From assembly GCF_028283785.1 (NCBI RefSeq), contig NZ_JAPWKB010000015.1, positions 62,001 to 126,000 on the forward strand: a stretch of 64,000 nt of DNA. The letters are read 5' to 3'. Below, in pieces: positions 8,039-16,063 of the stretch. Both the position numbers and the translations under genes were made by a program. This stretch comes from Paraburkholderia sp. GTDB taxonomy: Bacteria; Pseudomonadota; Gammaproteobacteria; Burkholderiales; Burkholderiaceae. The notes below the pieces were generated by a model. It had not been told where the DNA came from. It worked only from the letters and a program-made list of their open reading frames with translations, and did no database searches. Position 1 is the first letter of the stretch. Each line of letters starts with the position of its first letter.

Positions 8039-9146
8039 GGGTCTGCTCCAGTTGAACGGGCACATCGGCGACGGCCGCGGCTTGCAGACGCACGCGCCAT
8101 GCGGCGATGCGTCCGCCGAGCGCTTCCCACGCGAGCAGGTTCGCGAACAGCAGGCCTTGCAGTACCAGCGTGGTGGCGTCGGGCAGATCGAGGCGGCGTT
8201 GCAGCAGACTGCCGCTCGCTTCGATCCCGCCGATCATCAATGCGCAAACGATGATCGCGAGCGGGTTCTGGCGCGCGGCGAACGCGACGAGAATGCCCGC
8301 GTAGCCATAGCCCGCCAGCAACGACGCGTTCGCGCTGCCCTGCACCGCCGCGACTTCGAACATGCCGCCGAGTCCGGCCGCCGCGCCGCCGAGCACACAT
8401 GCGACCAGCGCGAGCCGGTTGACCGGCAGGCCGACCAGCCGCGCCGCCCGGTTGCTGCCGCCCGCCACGCGCATCGCGAAGCCCTGCGTGCTGAACTTGA
8501 CGAACACCCACGCCGCAACACACGCGACAACGCCCCAAAACAGGCCCCAGTGGGTTTCGAGACCGGGGATCGAGCCGATCATCATCGCGTCGGGAACGGG
8601 CAGCGTGGACGGCTTGTTGAGGCTTGCCGGATCGCGTAACGGTCCTTCGACCAGATGCTTGAACAGCGCAATCGCGATATACGACATCAGCAGACTGCTG
8701 ATCGTCTCGTTGACGCCGCGCCATTGCCGCAACGCGCCCACCGCGCCGATCCACGCGCCACCCGCGAGCATGCCCGCCAGCGCCATCAGCGGCGTCGCGA
8801 TCAGCCACGAGGTGTGCGCCGGGAGCAGCGGCGGAACGATCGCAGCGCACATGCCGCCGAGCGCCAGTGCGCCCTCGCCGCCGATCACGATCAGGCCGAC
8901 CTGCGCCGGCAACGCGACGCACAGCGCGGTCAGCATCAGCGGCGCGGCGCGCAGCAAGGTGCTTTGCCACGCGAACGACGAGCCGAACGCGCCCTGAAAG
9001 ATCAGCCCGATCGCGTCGATTGCCGGTTGTCCCTGCACCAGCAGAAACACCGAAAACAGCAACAACGTGCCGATCAGTGCGAGCACCGTCGGGATCGCGG
9101 GCAAGAGGCCGATCGTCAGCCTCGCAGTGTGGTTACCAGCACGCAT
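8031..9146 (-). CDS. BMP-type ABC importer permease (first)
   Basis: A 371-residue polytopic membrane protein with a hydrophobic N-terminus and about nine or ten membrane segments. The block LPAQVGLIVIGGEGALALGG matches the conserved region of YufP/BmpC-type permeases, and NETISSLLMSYIA is also characteristic. AGGAG precedes the ATG by 5 nt. It overlaps the next permease gene by a few bases. The pair probably forms a heterodimeric channel for the ureide substrate taken up by the BMP-type binding protein encoded just upstream. Confidence 0.9.
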   Translation of the reverse strand: MRAGNHTARLTIGLLPAIPTVLALIGTLLLFSVFLLVQGQPAIDAIGLIFQGAFGSSFAWQSTLLRAAPLMLTALCVALPAQVGLIVIGGEGALALGGMCAAIVPPLLPAHTSWLIATPLMALAGMLAGGAWIGAVGALRQWRGVNETISSLLMSYIAIALFKHLVEGPLRDPASLNKPSTLPVPDAMMIGSIPGLETHWGLFWGVVACVAAWVFVKFSTQGFAMRVAGGSNRAARLVGLPVNRLALVACVLGGAAAGLGGMFEVAAVQGSANASLLAGYGYAGILVAFAARQNPLAIIVCALMIGGIEASGSLLQRRLDLPDATTLVLQGLLFANLLAWEALGGRIAAWRVRLQAAAVADVPVQLEQTHA

Positions 9147-9193
9147 CGCGGCTCCTTCGTCAGATGTGCGTCAACTTCGCCGTCGCAACCTCG

Positions 9194-10291
9194 TCAGATC
9201 TGACCGACGACGCCCGCCACCAGGTAGTTCATGCTTTCGAGCGTGTAATCGGTCTGTATGTGCGACGTGCCCGATGCGATCGCCGTGCCGCCCTTGTTGT
9301 CCTTGATCGGCCCCTTGAAGATCGCGAAATTGCCGGCCAGCATGCTGGCCTTCACCGTGTCGGCGTTTTTCTTCGCGTCCGGCGTGACCTTCGCGCCATA
9401 CGGCGACATCTTCACGAAGCCTTCCTTCAGGCCGCCGCGCAACACGTTCGGTTGCGGCTTGCCGGTTTGCGCGTCGGTGACGAGTTCCTTGTACGGCGTC
9501 GCCCAGTCCCATTCCGCGCCGGTCAGATAGCCCTTCGGCGCGAGCGCGGCCTGGCTCGCGTGATAACCGCAACTCATCGCGCCGCGCTTTTCCGCCGTCT
9601 CGACCACGACCTTCGGACCGTCCACGTGACACGTCACCACGTCGCATCCCTGATCGATCAGGCTGTTGGTGGCTTCCGCTTCCTTGACCGGCATCGACCA
9701 GTCGCCGGTGAAGATCACCTGCGTGGTGATCGACGGATCGACCGACTGCGCGCCGAGCGTGAACGCGTTGATATTGCGCAGCACTTGCGGAATCGGTTTT
9801 GCCGCGATGAAACCGAGCTTTTTGCTTTTCGACATATGGCCCGCGACGACGCCGTTCAGGTACTGGCATTCGTCGATATAGCCGAAATAGCTGGCGATAT
9901 TCGGCGGGTTGCCCTGCTTCCACAAACCGCCGCAATGCGCGAAGCGCACCTTCGGATATTTGGCCGCCATCTTCAGCACGTGCGGGTCGAAGTAACCGAA
10001 CGAGGTCGCGAAAATCAACGTGGCGCCGTCCTGTTCGATCATCGCTTCCATGGTCTTCTGCACCGCGATGGTTTCCGGCACGTTTTCTTCTTCGACCACC
10101 TTCACGTCCGGCATTTTCTTGATCACGGCGGCTGCTTGCGCCTGCGCCTGGTTGTAGCCGTAATCGCCACGTGCGCCGACATAGATCACCCCGACCGTCG
10201 TCTTGCTTGCGGCGAAGGCGGACCTGAACGGCAGCGTGCTGCCCAGCGCCAGCATGCTGGCGCCCTGGATGAAATTGCGGCGACTGGTCAT
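9194..10291 (-). CDS. BMP-family ABC substrate-binding protein (Tat-type signal)
   Basis: A 365-residue binding protein. The N-terminus MTSRRNFIQGASMLALG has a twin-arginine motif (SRRNFIQ) and a cleavage site near SAFA-AS, which suggests export as a folded protein. The mature part has BMP/PnrA features: TTVGVIYVGARGDYGYN at the start, FATSFGYFDP, and a ligand-pocket segment around HVDGPKVVVE. BMP proteins usually bind nucleosides or related small molecules. Placement between allophanate hydrolase and the importer permeases in a biuret operon suggests that it binds biuret, triuret or another linear ureide; that substrate is inferred from context. Confidence 0.92.
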   Translation of the reverse strand: MTSRRNFIQGASMLALGSTLPFRSAFAASKTTVGVIYVGARGDYGYNQAQAQAAAVIKKMPDVKVVEEENVPETIAVQKTMEAMIEQDGATLIFATSFGYFDPHVLKMAAKYPKVRFAHCGGLWKQGNPPNIASYFGYIDECQYLNGVVAGHMSKSKKLGFIAAKPIPQVLRNINAFTLGAQSVDPSITTQVIFTGDWSMPVKEAEATNSLIDQGCDVVTCHVDGPKVVVETAEKRGAMSCGYHASQAALAPKGYLTGAEWDWATPYKELVTDAQTGKPQPNVLRGGLKEGFVKMSPYGAKVTPDAKKNADTVKASMLAGNFAIFKGPIKDNKGGTAIASGTSHIQTDYTLESMNYLVAGVVGQI

Positions 10292-10355
10292 TATTTGGTT
10301 TTCCTGGTTGTGGTTGATCGGGCGTGCGTATCTGGAAAGTGCAGTCAGCGGGTGG

Positions 10356-12185
10356 TTACGGTCGAAGGCTGGCGAGATACGCGAGCCAGCCGCCGAACGG
10401 TGTGATATCGACGGCGCCGCTATCGGCGGATACGGCCCACGGCTCGGTGATAAAGCCCTTCACCGTCGCGCCGTCCGCGAGTTGCAGACTGCCGATACCG
10501 AGCGGCGCGGGCACGTCGGCGACAAACTTGCCGAAGCTGCGCATGGGCACTTCCCAGACCTCGATGTCGATCGCGCGCCCCTGCGCTGCGCCGACGCGAA
10601 CGAGGCCGGGTTTGGGCGGCACCGTGCCGCTCAGCGCGTACAGGCGATAGTCGGGCCCGGTTTGCGTCGCGCTGACGAACCGCGCGCCGGCTTCCTGTAG
10701 TTGCCAGTTCAACGGCTGGCCGCGCAGATGCGCGCCGACGACGGCGAGCATCGCGGTCGGTTCCTGAAACGGCAACGCGGCGAGCACATCGTCCGGTGTT
10801 GCGGAAGTTGCCGACGTTGCAGACGCTGCGAACAGCACCTGGATCTGCGCGCCCAGCACCGCGAGCCGTCGGTCCGCGCCGGCGGGTCCGATCAGCGTGA
10901 CGCCGGCCGGCAAGCCATCGGCGCGCGGCGCGCACGGCACGGCCAGCGCGCACAGGTCGAGCAGATTGACGAAGTTCGTGTAGTAGCCGAGCTGACTGTT
11001 CTTTTCGATCGGATTCGCCTGCACCTCGGCGATGGTCGGATGCGTCGGCGTGGTCGGTACGATCAGGATGTCGATGCTGTCGAACAGCTGATCCGCGTTG
11101 CGCTTCAGTTCGGCGAGCGCGTACTGGCCGTCGAATGCATCGACCGCGCTGAAAGCGTCGGCCTTGCCGATTACCGCGGCGACCGTCGGGTCGATATCCG
11201 CGCGATTGGTGTCGAAGAACGCACCGATCGCGGCGCGGCGTTCCGCGACCCACGGGCCGTCGTACAGCAACGCCGACACCTGCCGCAACGGGGTGAAATC
11301 GACCGGTTGCGGCTGCGTGTCGAGTCGCGAAGCCATTACGTCGAGCGCAGTGTGGAATGCGGCGCCCGCGAGCGCATCGCCGTAAAACTCGAGCGCGTCC
11401 GGCACGCCCAGACGCGGCATCGAACGCGACACGCCAAGCGGCGGCACGCGCCGCGAGTACGGGTCGTTCGCATCGAAGCGGGCTATTTCGGTCAACACGC
11501 GCCACGCGTCGGCGACGTCGTGCGCAAACACCGACAGCGTATCCAGGGTTCGGCACGCGGGCACCACGCCGCGCTTGCTGACCAGTCCCAGCGACGGCTT
11601 CAGCCCGACCAGCCCATTGAATCCGGCAGGCACGCGACCGGACCCGGCCGTATCCGTACCCAGCGAAAACGCGACGCAACCCGCCGCCACCGCCACCGCC
11701 GATCCCGAACTCGATCCGCCCGACACGCGCTCCGGAAAACGCACCTGACGCACGGCGCCATACGGCGAGCGCGTGCCGACGAGACCGGTCGCAAACTGGT
11801 CGAGATTGGTCTTGCCGATCAGGATTGCGCCTGCGTCGAGCAGACGTTGCACGCCGAACGCGGACGCGTCGGGCGTATACGCGAATGCGTCGCACGCGGC
11901 GCTGGTCCGCAAACCCGCCACGTCGACGTTGTCCTTCACCGCGAACGGCACGCCGAACAACGGCATCCGCGCCAGCACCGCGCTGCCGAGCGCGACCAGC
12001 AACGCGTCGAGTTCGGCCGCGCGGGCGTGCAGATCGGCGTCGGGCACGCGCAAGGTCCAGACCTCCGGACGATCGACGGCATCGATTCGCGACAGCACGG
12101 CCGTAACGGTTTGGGTCGGCGTGGCGGTGCCGTTGCGGTAGGCGTCGAGAAGCGTTGCGATCGTCGGAAGCGTCTGTTCTGTCAT
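10356..12185 (-). CDS. atzF: Allophanate hydrolase AtzF
   Basis: A 609-residue protein with two parts. Residues 1-450 form an amidase-signature domain with catalytic Lys84 (FAVKDNVDV), the GGSSSGSAVAVAAG loop at about 156-169 and nucleophile Ser182 (TDTAGSGRVPA). The C-terminal 130 residues (ATQTGPDYRLYALSGTVPP onward, ending with ITPFGGWLAYL) match the allophanate hydrolase C-terminal domain. It converts allophanate to two ammonia and two CO2, the last step of urea-amidolyase and biuret pathways. No urea carboxylase gene is adjacent, so the allophanate source here is biuret rather than urea. It is the first gene of the operon; the promoter must lie in the 284-base divergent gap upstream. Confidence 0.95.
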   Translation of the reverse strand: MTEQTLPTIATLLDAYRNGTATPTQTVTAVLSRIDAVDRPEVWTLRVPDADLHARAAELDALLVALGSAVLARMPLFGVPFAVKDNVDVAGLRTSAACDAFAYTPDASAFGVQRLLDAGAILIGKTNLDQFATGLVGTRSPYGAVRQVRFPERVSGGSSSGSAVAVAAGCVAFSLGTDTAGSGRVPAGFNGLVGLKPSLGLVSKRGVVPACRTLDTLSVFAHDVADAWRVLTEIARFDANDPYSRRVPPLGVSRSMPRLGVPDALEFYGDALAGAAFHTALDVMASRLDTQPQPVDFTPLRQVSALLYDGPWVAERRAAIGAFFDTNRADIDPTVAAVIGKADAFSAVDAFDGQYALAELKRNADQLFDSIDILIVPTTPTHPTIAEVQANPIEKNSQLGYYTNFVNLLDLCALAVPCAPRADGLPAGVTLIGPAGADRRLAVLGAQIQVLFAASATSATSATPDDVLAALPFQEPTAMLAVVGAHLRGQPLNWQLQEAGARFVSATQTGPDYRLYALSGTVPPKPGLVRVGAAQGRAIDIEVWEVPMRSFGKFVADVPAPLGIGSLQLADGATVKGFITEPWAVSADSGAVDITPFGGWLAYLASLRP

Positions 12186-12194
12186 GAGTTCACT

Positions 12195-12206
12195 CTTGAA
12201 TACAAG
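12195..12206. promoter_or_regulatory. Palindrome upstream of atzF, candidate GntR operator
   Basis: The 12-base element CTTGAATACAAG is a near-perfect inverted repeat. Read on the operon strand it contains TTGTATTCAA, similar to the TTGTATACAA-type sites bound by many FCD-subfamily GntR regulators. It sits 10-21 bases before the atzF start codon, where a bound repressor would block transcription or initiation. The operon's own GntR protein is the obvious candidate. Only one copy was seen. Confidence 0.4.
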
Positions 12207-12469
12207 TTTGGACTCAACTAAGCATCAGCCGTGCCACATGACCCAAAATTTGCCGCCAACGCTTGTGCACATTAGGTTTCCGGCTGATCGCACGACGCGC
12301 GCGAGGGCGCTGGAAACGAACGTCGGCGGTGCGTCGATCACCAGTTGGGGGCGCACGCGCACAGCTTTCGCGCCGGACGGCGACGTCGCCGGACGGTTGA
12401 TCGCGCGGAACGCTTGAACTACGCTCACCGTTCGATCCGTTCGACACAACCGTCCTCGCGAGGCGATCC

Positions 12470-13312
12470 ATGCCGGAACCGTTGCTGCCCTTCCCGGGCG
12501 CGTTGCCCTTGCCGTACACATTCGACTTCGAAGGCGAGACCGTGCGTTACGGTTCGACCGGCGACGGTCCGCCGCTCGTACTGGTGCACGGCACACCGTT
12601 CTCGTCGCAAGTCTGGCGACGCATCGCGCCCATCGCCGCCAGTTTTCGGCGGGTCTACTACTTCGATCTGCTCGGCTACGGATGCTCCGGACAACGCGCC
12701 GGTCAGGACGTGTCGCTCGGCGTGCAGAACCGGTTGCTGGCGGCGTTACTCGACCATTGGCAACTGACCCGACCCGATGTCGTCGCGCATGATTTCGGCG
12801 GCGCGACCGCGTTGCGCGCGGCCGTGCTGAACCGCTGCGAATACCGGAGCCTGCTGCTGATCGATCCCGTGGCGATTGCACCCTGGGGTTCGCCGTTCGT
12901 GCGTCACGTGCGCGCGCACGAAGCTGCGTTCGCGGGCGTGCCGCCGTATATCCATCAGGCGATGATCGACGCTTATCTGCAAGGCGCCGTGCATCGACCG
13001 CTGCCGGACGACGTCTTGCGCATCTATTCGACGCCGTGGACCGGCGACACGGGACAAGCCGCGTTCTACCGGCAGATCGCGCAAATGGATCAGCGCTACA
13101 CCGACGAAGTCGAGCCGCGTTATGGCGAACTCGATTGTCCGGTATCGATTCTGTGGGGCGACGACGATCAATGGATTCCAGTCGATCGCGGGATCGCGCT
13201 CGCGTCGATGATTCCCGGCGCGCGCCTGACACGCGTGCCCGGTTGCGGTCATCTGATGCAGGAAGACGCGCCCGAGGCGATCGTCGCGGCGATGCTGCAA
13301 CTGATCGCCTGA
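12470..13312 (+). CDS. Alpha/beta hydrolase with Asp nucleophile (dehalogenase/epoxide hydrolase type)
   Basis: A 280-residue alpha/beta hydrolase. It has the oxyanion-hole HGTPFSS (residues 40-46), the nucleophile elbow VVAHDFGGA with Asp108 rather than Ser, an acid at WGDDDQWIP (Asp231-233) and His261 (GCGHLMQED). An Asp nucleophile in this position is found in haloalkane and haloacetate dehalogenases and in epoxide hydrolases. It is transcribed divergently from the ureide operon and precedes the organosulfur genes, so its pathway is unclear. Substrate unknown. Confidence 0.85.
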   Translation: MPEPLLPFPGALPLPYTFDFEGETVRYGSTGDGPPLVLVHGTPFSSQVWRRIAPIAASFRRVYYFDLLGYGCSGQRAGQDVSLGVQNRLLAALLDHWQLTRPDVVAHDFGGATALRAAVLNRCEYRSLLLIDPVAIAPWGSPFVRHVRAHEAAFAGVPPYIHQAMIDAYLQGAVHRPLPDDVLRIYSTPWTGDTGQAAFYRQIAQMDQRYTDEVEPRYGELDCPVSILWGDDDQWIPVDRGIALASMIPGARLTRVPGCGHLMQEDAPEAIVAAMLQLIA

Positions 13313-13501
13313 GCGCGTGAGCGCCGTCCATGCGGGCGTTGCCGCTAACATGCACGCCGCATATCTTTATCTGAATTTACTATTTAAGTTCCGCATATCA
13401 CGGTGATAGCCTGCTCTTCATCGGGCAGGCGCGTCCGCATTGTCGCGCAGGCTTCTCCTCTTCCCCACGCGCGCCGGACGACCCTCCGGCAAGGAGCCAT
13501 C

Positions 13502-14578
13502 GTGAGCGTTGAATTCATCGGCATGATCCAGCAGCACAAGGTCTCGGAGACACATCGGCCGAGCGGTCCTCCGGTCGATCTCGACTATCTGCGCAGCTTC
13601 GCGCAAGCACATGAAAGCGCCGGTTTCGACCGCATTCTGGTGCCGCACAGTTCGACCAGTCCCGACGCGACGCTGACTGTCGCCTATGCCGCGACCGTCA
13701 CGAACCGGATTCATTTCATGCTCGCGCATCGGCCCGGTTTTGTCGCGCCGACACTCGCCGCGAGACAACTCGCCACGCTCGATCAACTGTCGGGCGGACG
13801 GCTCGCGGTTCACTTCATCTCCGGCGGCAGCGATGCGGATCAACGTCGCGACGGCGACTATCTGGATCACGACGAACGCTACGCCCGCACCGACGAATAT
13901 CTGCAGATCCTGCGACGCATCTGGACCGAAGATGCACCGTTCGACCACGACGGCCGCTATTACCGCTTCGAACAGGGCTTCTCCGATGTGAAGCCGAAAC
14001 AGTCGCCGCATGTACCGATCTATTTCGGCGGTGCGTCAGCGCCCGCCCTCGAAGTGGCCGGCAAACATGCGGACGTGTACGCGCTGTGGGGCGAATCGAA
14101 ACAGCAGGTGCTCGAACAGATCACCCGCGTGCGTGCCGAAGCGGCACGGCACGGCCGCCAGGTGCGCTTCTCGGTGTCGTTCCGGCCGATTCTCGCCGAC
14201 ACCGAACGCGCCGCGTGGGATCGCGCCGAACACATTCTCGACGAGACGCGCCGCTTGCGTGTCGAACAAGGTTTCTCGCGCGGCGGTCCGCAACAAAGCG
14301 AAGGCGCGCGCCGCTTGCTGGCAGCATCGGGCGACGGCGTGCGCGCCGACGACCGCTTGTGGACGGCGGTCGCTAAAGAAATCGGTGGACGCTCGAATTC
14401 GACCGCACTGGTCGGCACGCCGTCGCAAGTTGCACAGACCCTCGCGGAATATCACGCGCTCGGCGTCACGACGTTCCTGATTCGCGGTTTCGATCCGCTC
14501 GAAGACGCGATCGATTACGGCCGCGAACTGATCCCCGCAACCCGCGAGCTGACGTCGCGCGTGCGTCACGCAGCCTGA
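13502..14578 (+). CDS. SsuD-like flavin-dependent (LLM class) monooxygenase
   Basis: A bacterial-luciferase-like flavin monooxygenase of about 358 residues. The start is GTG 13502 with AAGGAG placed 4-5 bases upstream; an extended frame further upstream has no ribosome-binding site. Typical SsuD features are seen: DLDYLRSFAQAHESAGFDRILVP, HRPGFVAPTLAARQLATLDQLSGGRLAVHFISGG, and DEYLQILRRIWT. SsuD enzymes use FMNH2 and oxygen to cleave C-S bonds of alkanesulfonates. It is the first gene of a four-gene operon with an aldolase, a thiol dioxygenase and a multidomain rhodanese, all consistent with organosulfur breakdown. The exact substrate is not known. Confidence 0.92.
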   Translation: MSVEFIGMIQQHKVSETHRPSGPPVDLDYLRSFAQAHESAGFDRILVPHSSTSPDATLTVAYAATVTNRIHFMLAHRPGFVAPTLAARQLATLDQLSGGRLAVHFISGGSDADQRRDGDYLDHDERYARTDEYLQILRRIWTEDAPFDHDGRYYRFEQGFSDVKPKQSPHVPIYFGGASAPALEVAGKHADVYALWGESKQQVLEQITRVRAEAARHGRQVRFSVSFRPILADTERAAWDRAEHILDETRRLRVEQGFSRGGPQQSEGARRLLAASGDGVRADDRLWTAVAKEIGGRSNSTALVGTPSQVAQTLAEYHALGVTTFLIRGFDPLEDAIDYGRELIPATRELTSRVRHAA

Positions 14579-14591
14579 CCCGGAGCGATCG

Positions 14592-15467
14592 ATGAGCACG
14601 ACTCTCAGCGCGCGGCACAATACACCGCAGCACGCGCCACAGCCCACTCCGACCCGTACATCAGCGCACGATCGAACCAATGCGCTCGCCTTTCGCGACA
14701 CACCCGTTCGCAAGTTCTGGTTCGACGACGCGACCGCCGCGCGCACGCTCGACGAAGAGCGGCGTCATCGACGCGAACGGCTCGCGGGCGCGTTCCGCCT
14801 GTTCGCCCGCTACGGTTTCGATCAAGGTCTCGCGGGTCATATCACCGCACGCGATCCGGAATGGACCGATCACTTCTGGGTCAATCCGCTCGGCAAGCAT
14901 TTCGCGCGTATTCGCGTGTCCGATCTGCTGCTGGTCAATAGCCACGGAGAGATCGTGATCGGCGAAGGTCCGCTGAATCAGGCCGCTTTCGCGATTCATG
15001 CGGCAATTCACGAAGCGCATCCCGACATCGTCGCGGCGGCGCATACGCACTCGTTGTACGGCAAGGCGTGGTCCACGCTGGGTCGCACGCTCGATCCGCT
15101 GACGCAGGATTCTTGCGCGTTCTATCAGGATCACGCGCTGTTCGACGACTTTCAGGGGGTCGTGCTCGATACCTCCGAAGGCGCGCGCATCGCCGAGACA
15201 CTGAAGCACTACAAGGCGGTGATCCTGAAGAACCACGGCATCCTGACCGCCGGGCCGAGCGTCGAGGCCGCCGCGTGGTGGTATATCGCGCTGGACAACG
15301 CGTGCCACACGCAATTGCTGGCCGAAGCCGCGGGCACGCCGCACCCCATTCCCGCCGATGTCGCCGCGCTGACGCATACGCAGATCGGCCGTCCGGGCGG
15401 CGCGCAGTACGCGTTCGAAAGCCTGTTCGAAGGGCTCGTCGCAGCGGAGCCGGAGTTGCTCGACTGA
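14592..15467 (+). CDS. Class II aldolase/adducin family protein
   Basis: A 291-residue protein with a class II aldolase/adducin domain starting near residue 55 (RERLAGAFRLFARYGFDQGLAGHITARDPE). The metal-ligand motif AAHTHS (about residues 149-154) and the later KNHGILTAG fit the zinc-dependent aldolase fold; HITARDP and INHAAIH-type segments bind the substrate. The N-terminal 50 residues are a polar tail. Its stop codon overlaps the start of the thiol dioxygenase gene (TGATG), so they are coupled. Members act on sugar phosphates or as decarboxylases; here it may process the carbon product of C-S cleavage. Confidence 0.9.
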   Translation: MSTTLSARHNTPQHAPQPTPTRTSAHDRTNALAFRDTPVRKFWFDDATAARTLDEERRHRRERLAGAFRLFARYGFDQGLAGHITARDPEWTDHFWVNPLGKHFARIRVSDLLLVNSHGEIVIGEGPLNQAAFAIHAAIHEAHPDIVAAAHTHSLYGKAWSTLGRTLDPLTQDSCAFYQDHALFDDFQGVVLDTSEGARIAETLKHYKAVILKNHGILTAGPSVEAAAWWYIALDNACHTQLLAEAAGTPHPIPADVAALTHTQIGRPGGAQYAFESLFEGLVAAEPELLD

Positions 15468-16063
15468 TGCCGATTCGAAAACTGCGTCATTTCGTCGGCG
15501 AGATCGCGACGCTGGTGGATCGCGATGCGGCTGAGCCCGAGTTGCTGTCGCGCGGCGCCGACGCGTTGCGCGAACTGATCGACGTCGACGACTGGTTGCC
15601 CGATGCGTATGCGCAACCGTCCCCGGACCGGTACCAGCAATTCCTGCTATATGCCGACGCGCGTCAACGCTTCAGCGTCGTCAGCTTCGTCTGGGGACCG
15701 GGCCAGCACACGCCTGTTCACGATCACACCGTGTGGGGCTTGATCGGTGTACTGCGCGGCGCGGAATTCGCCGCATCGTATGCACGCGATCCCAACGGCG
15801 CACTGCGTCAACGCGGCGACGAAGCGCGGCTCGAACGCGGCGCCGTCGAAGCGGTGTCGCCCGCGATCGGCGATATTCATCGCGTGCGGAATGCGTACGA
15901 CGATCGCGTATCGATCAGCATCCACGTGTACGGCGCGAATATCGGCGCAGTGCATCGCTCGACCTATCCGTCCGGCGGACCGCCGAAAGCATTTATTTCC
16001 GGCTACGCTAACGACACGCTTCCCAATCTCTGGAACCTCAGCAAGGATCGTCATCCGACATGA
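15467..16063 (+). CDS. Cysteine dioxygenase-family thiol dioxygenase (MDO type)
   Basis: A 198-residue cupin of the cysteine dioxygenase family. The iron ligands are His85 and His87 (HTPVHDHTVWG) and His138 (IGDIHRV); the Ser-His-Tyr triad is Ser151, His153 and Tyr155 (SISIHVYG). There is no Cys in GVLRG where eukaryotic CDO has its Cys-Tyr crosslink, which fits bacterial 3-mercaptopropionate or mercaptosuccinate dioxygenases. It oxidises a thiol to a sulfinate with O2. The start overlaps the aldolase stop, and its stop overlaps the rhodanese start (ATGA), so all three are tightly co-translated. Confidence 0.92.
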   Translation: MPIRKLRHFVGEIATLVDRDAAEPELLSRGADALRELIDVDDWLPDAYAQPSPDRYQQFLLYADARQRFSVVSFVWGPGQHTPVHDHTVWGLIGVLRGAEFAASYARDPNGALRQRGDEARLERGAVEAVSPAIGDIHRVRNAYDDRVSISIHVYGANIGAVHRSTYPSGGPPKAFISGYANDTLPNLWNLSKDRHPT

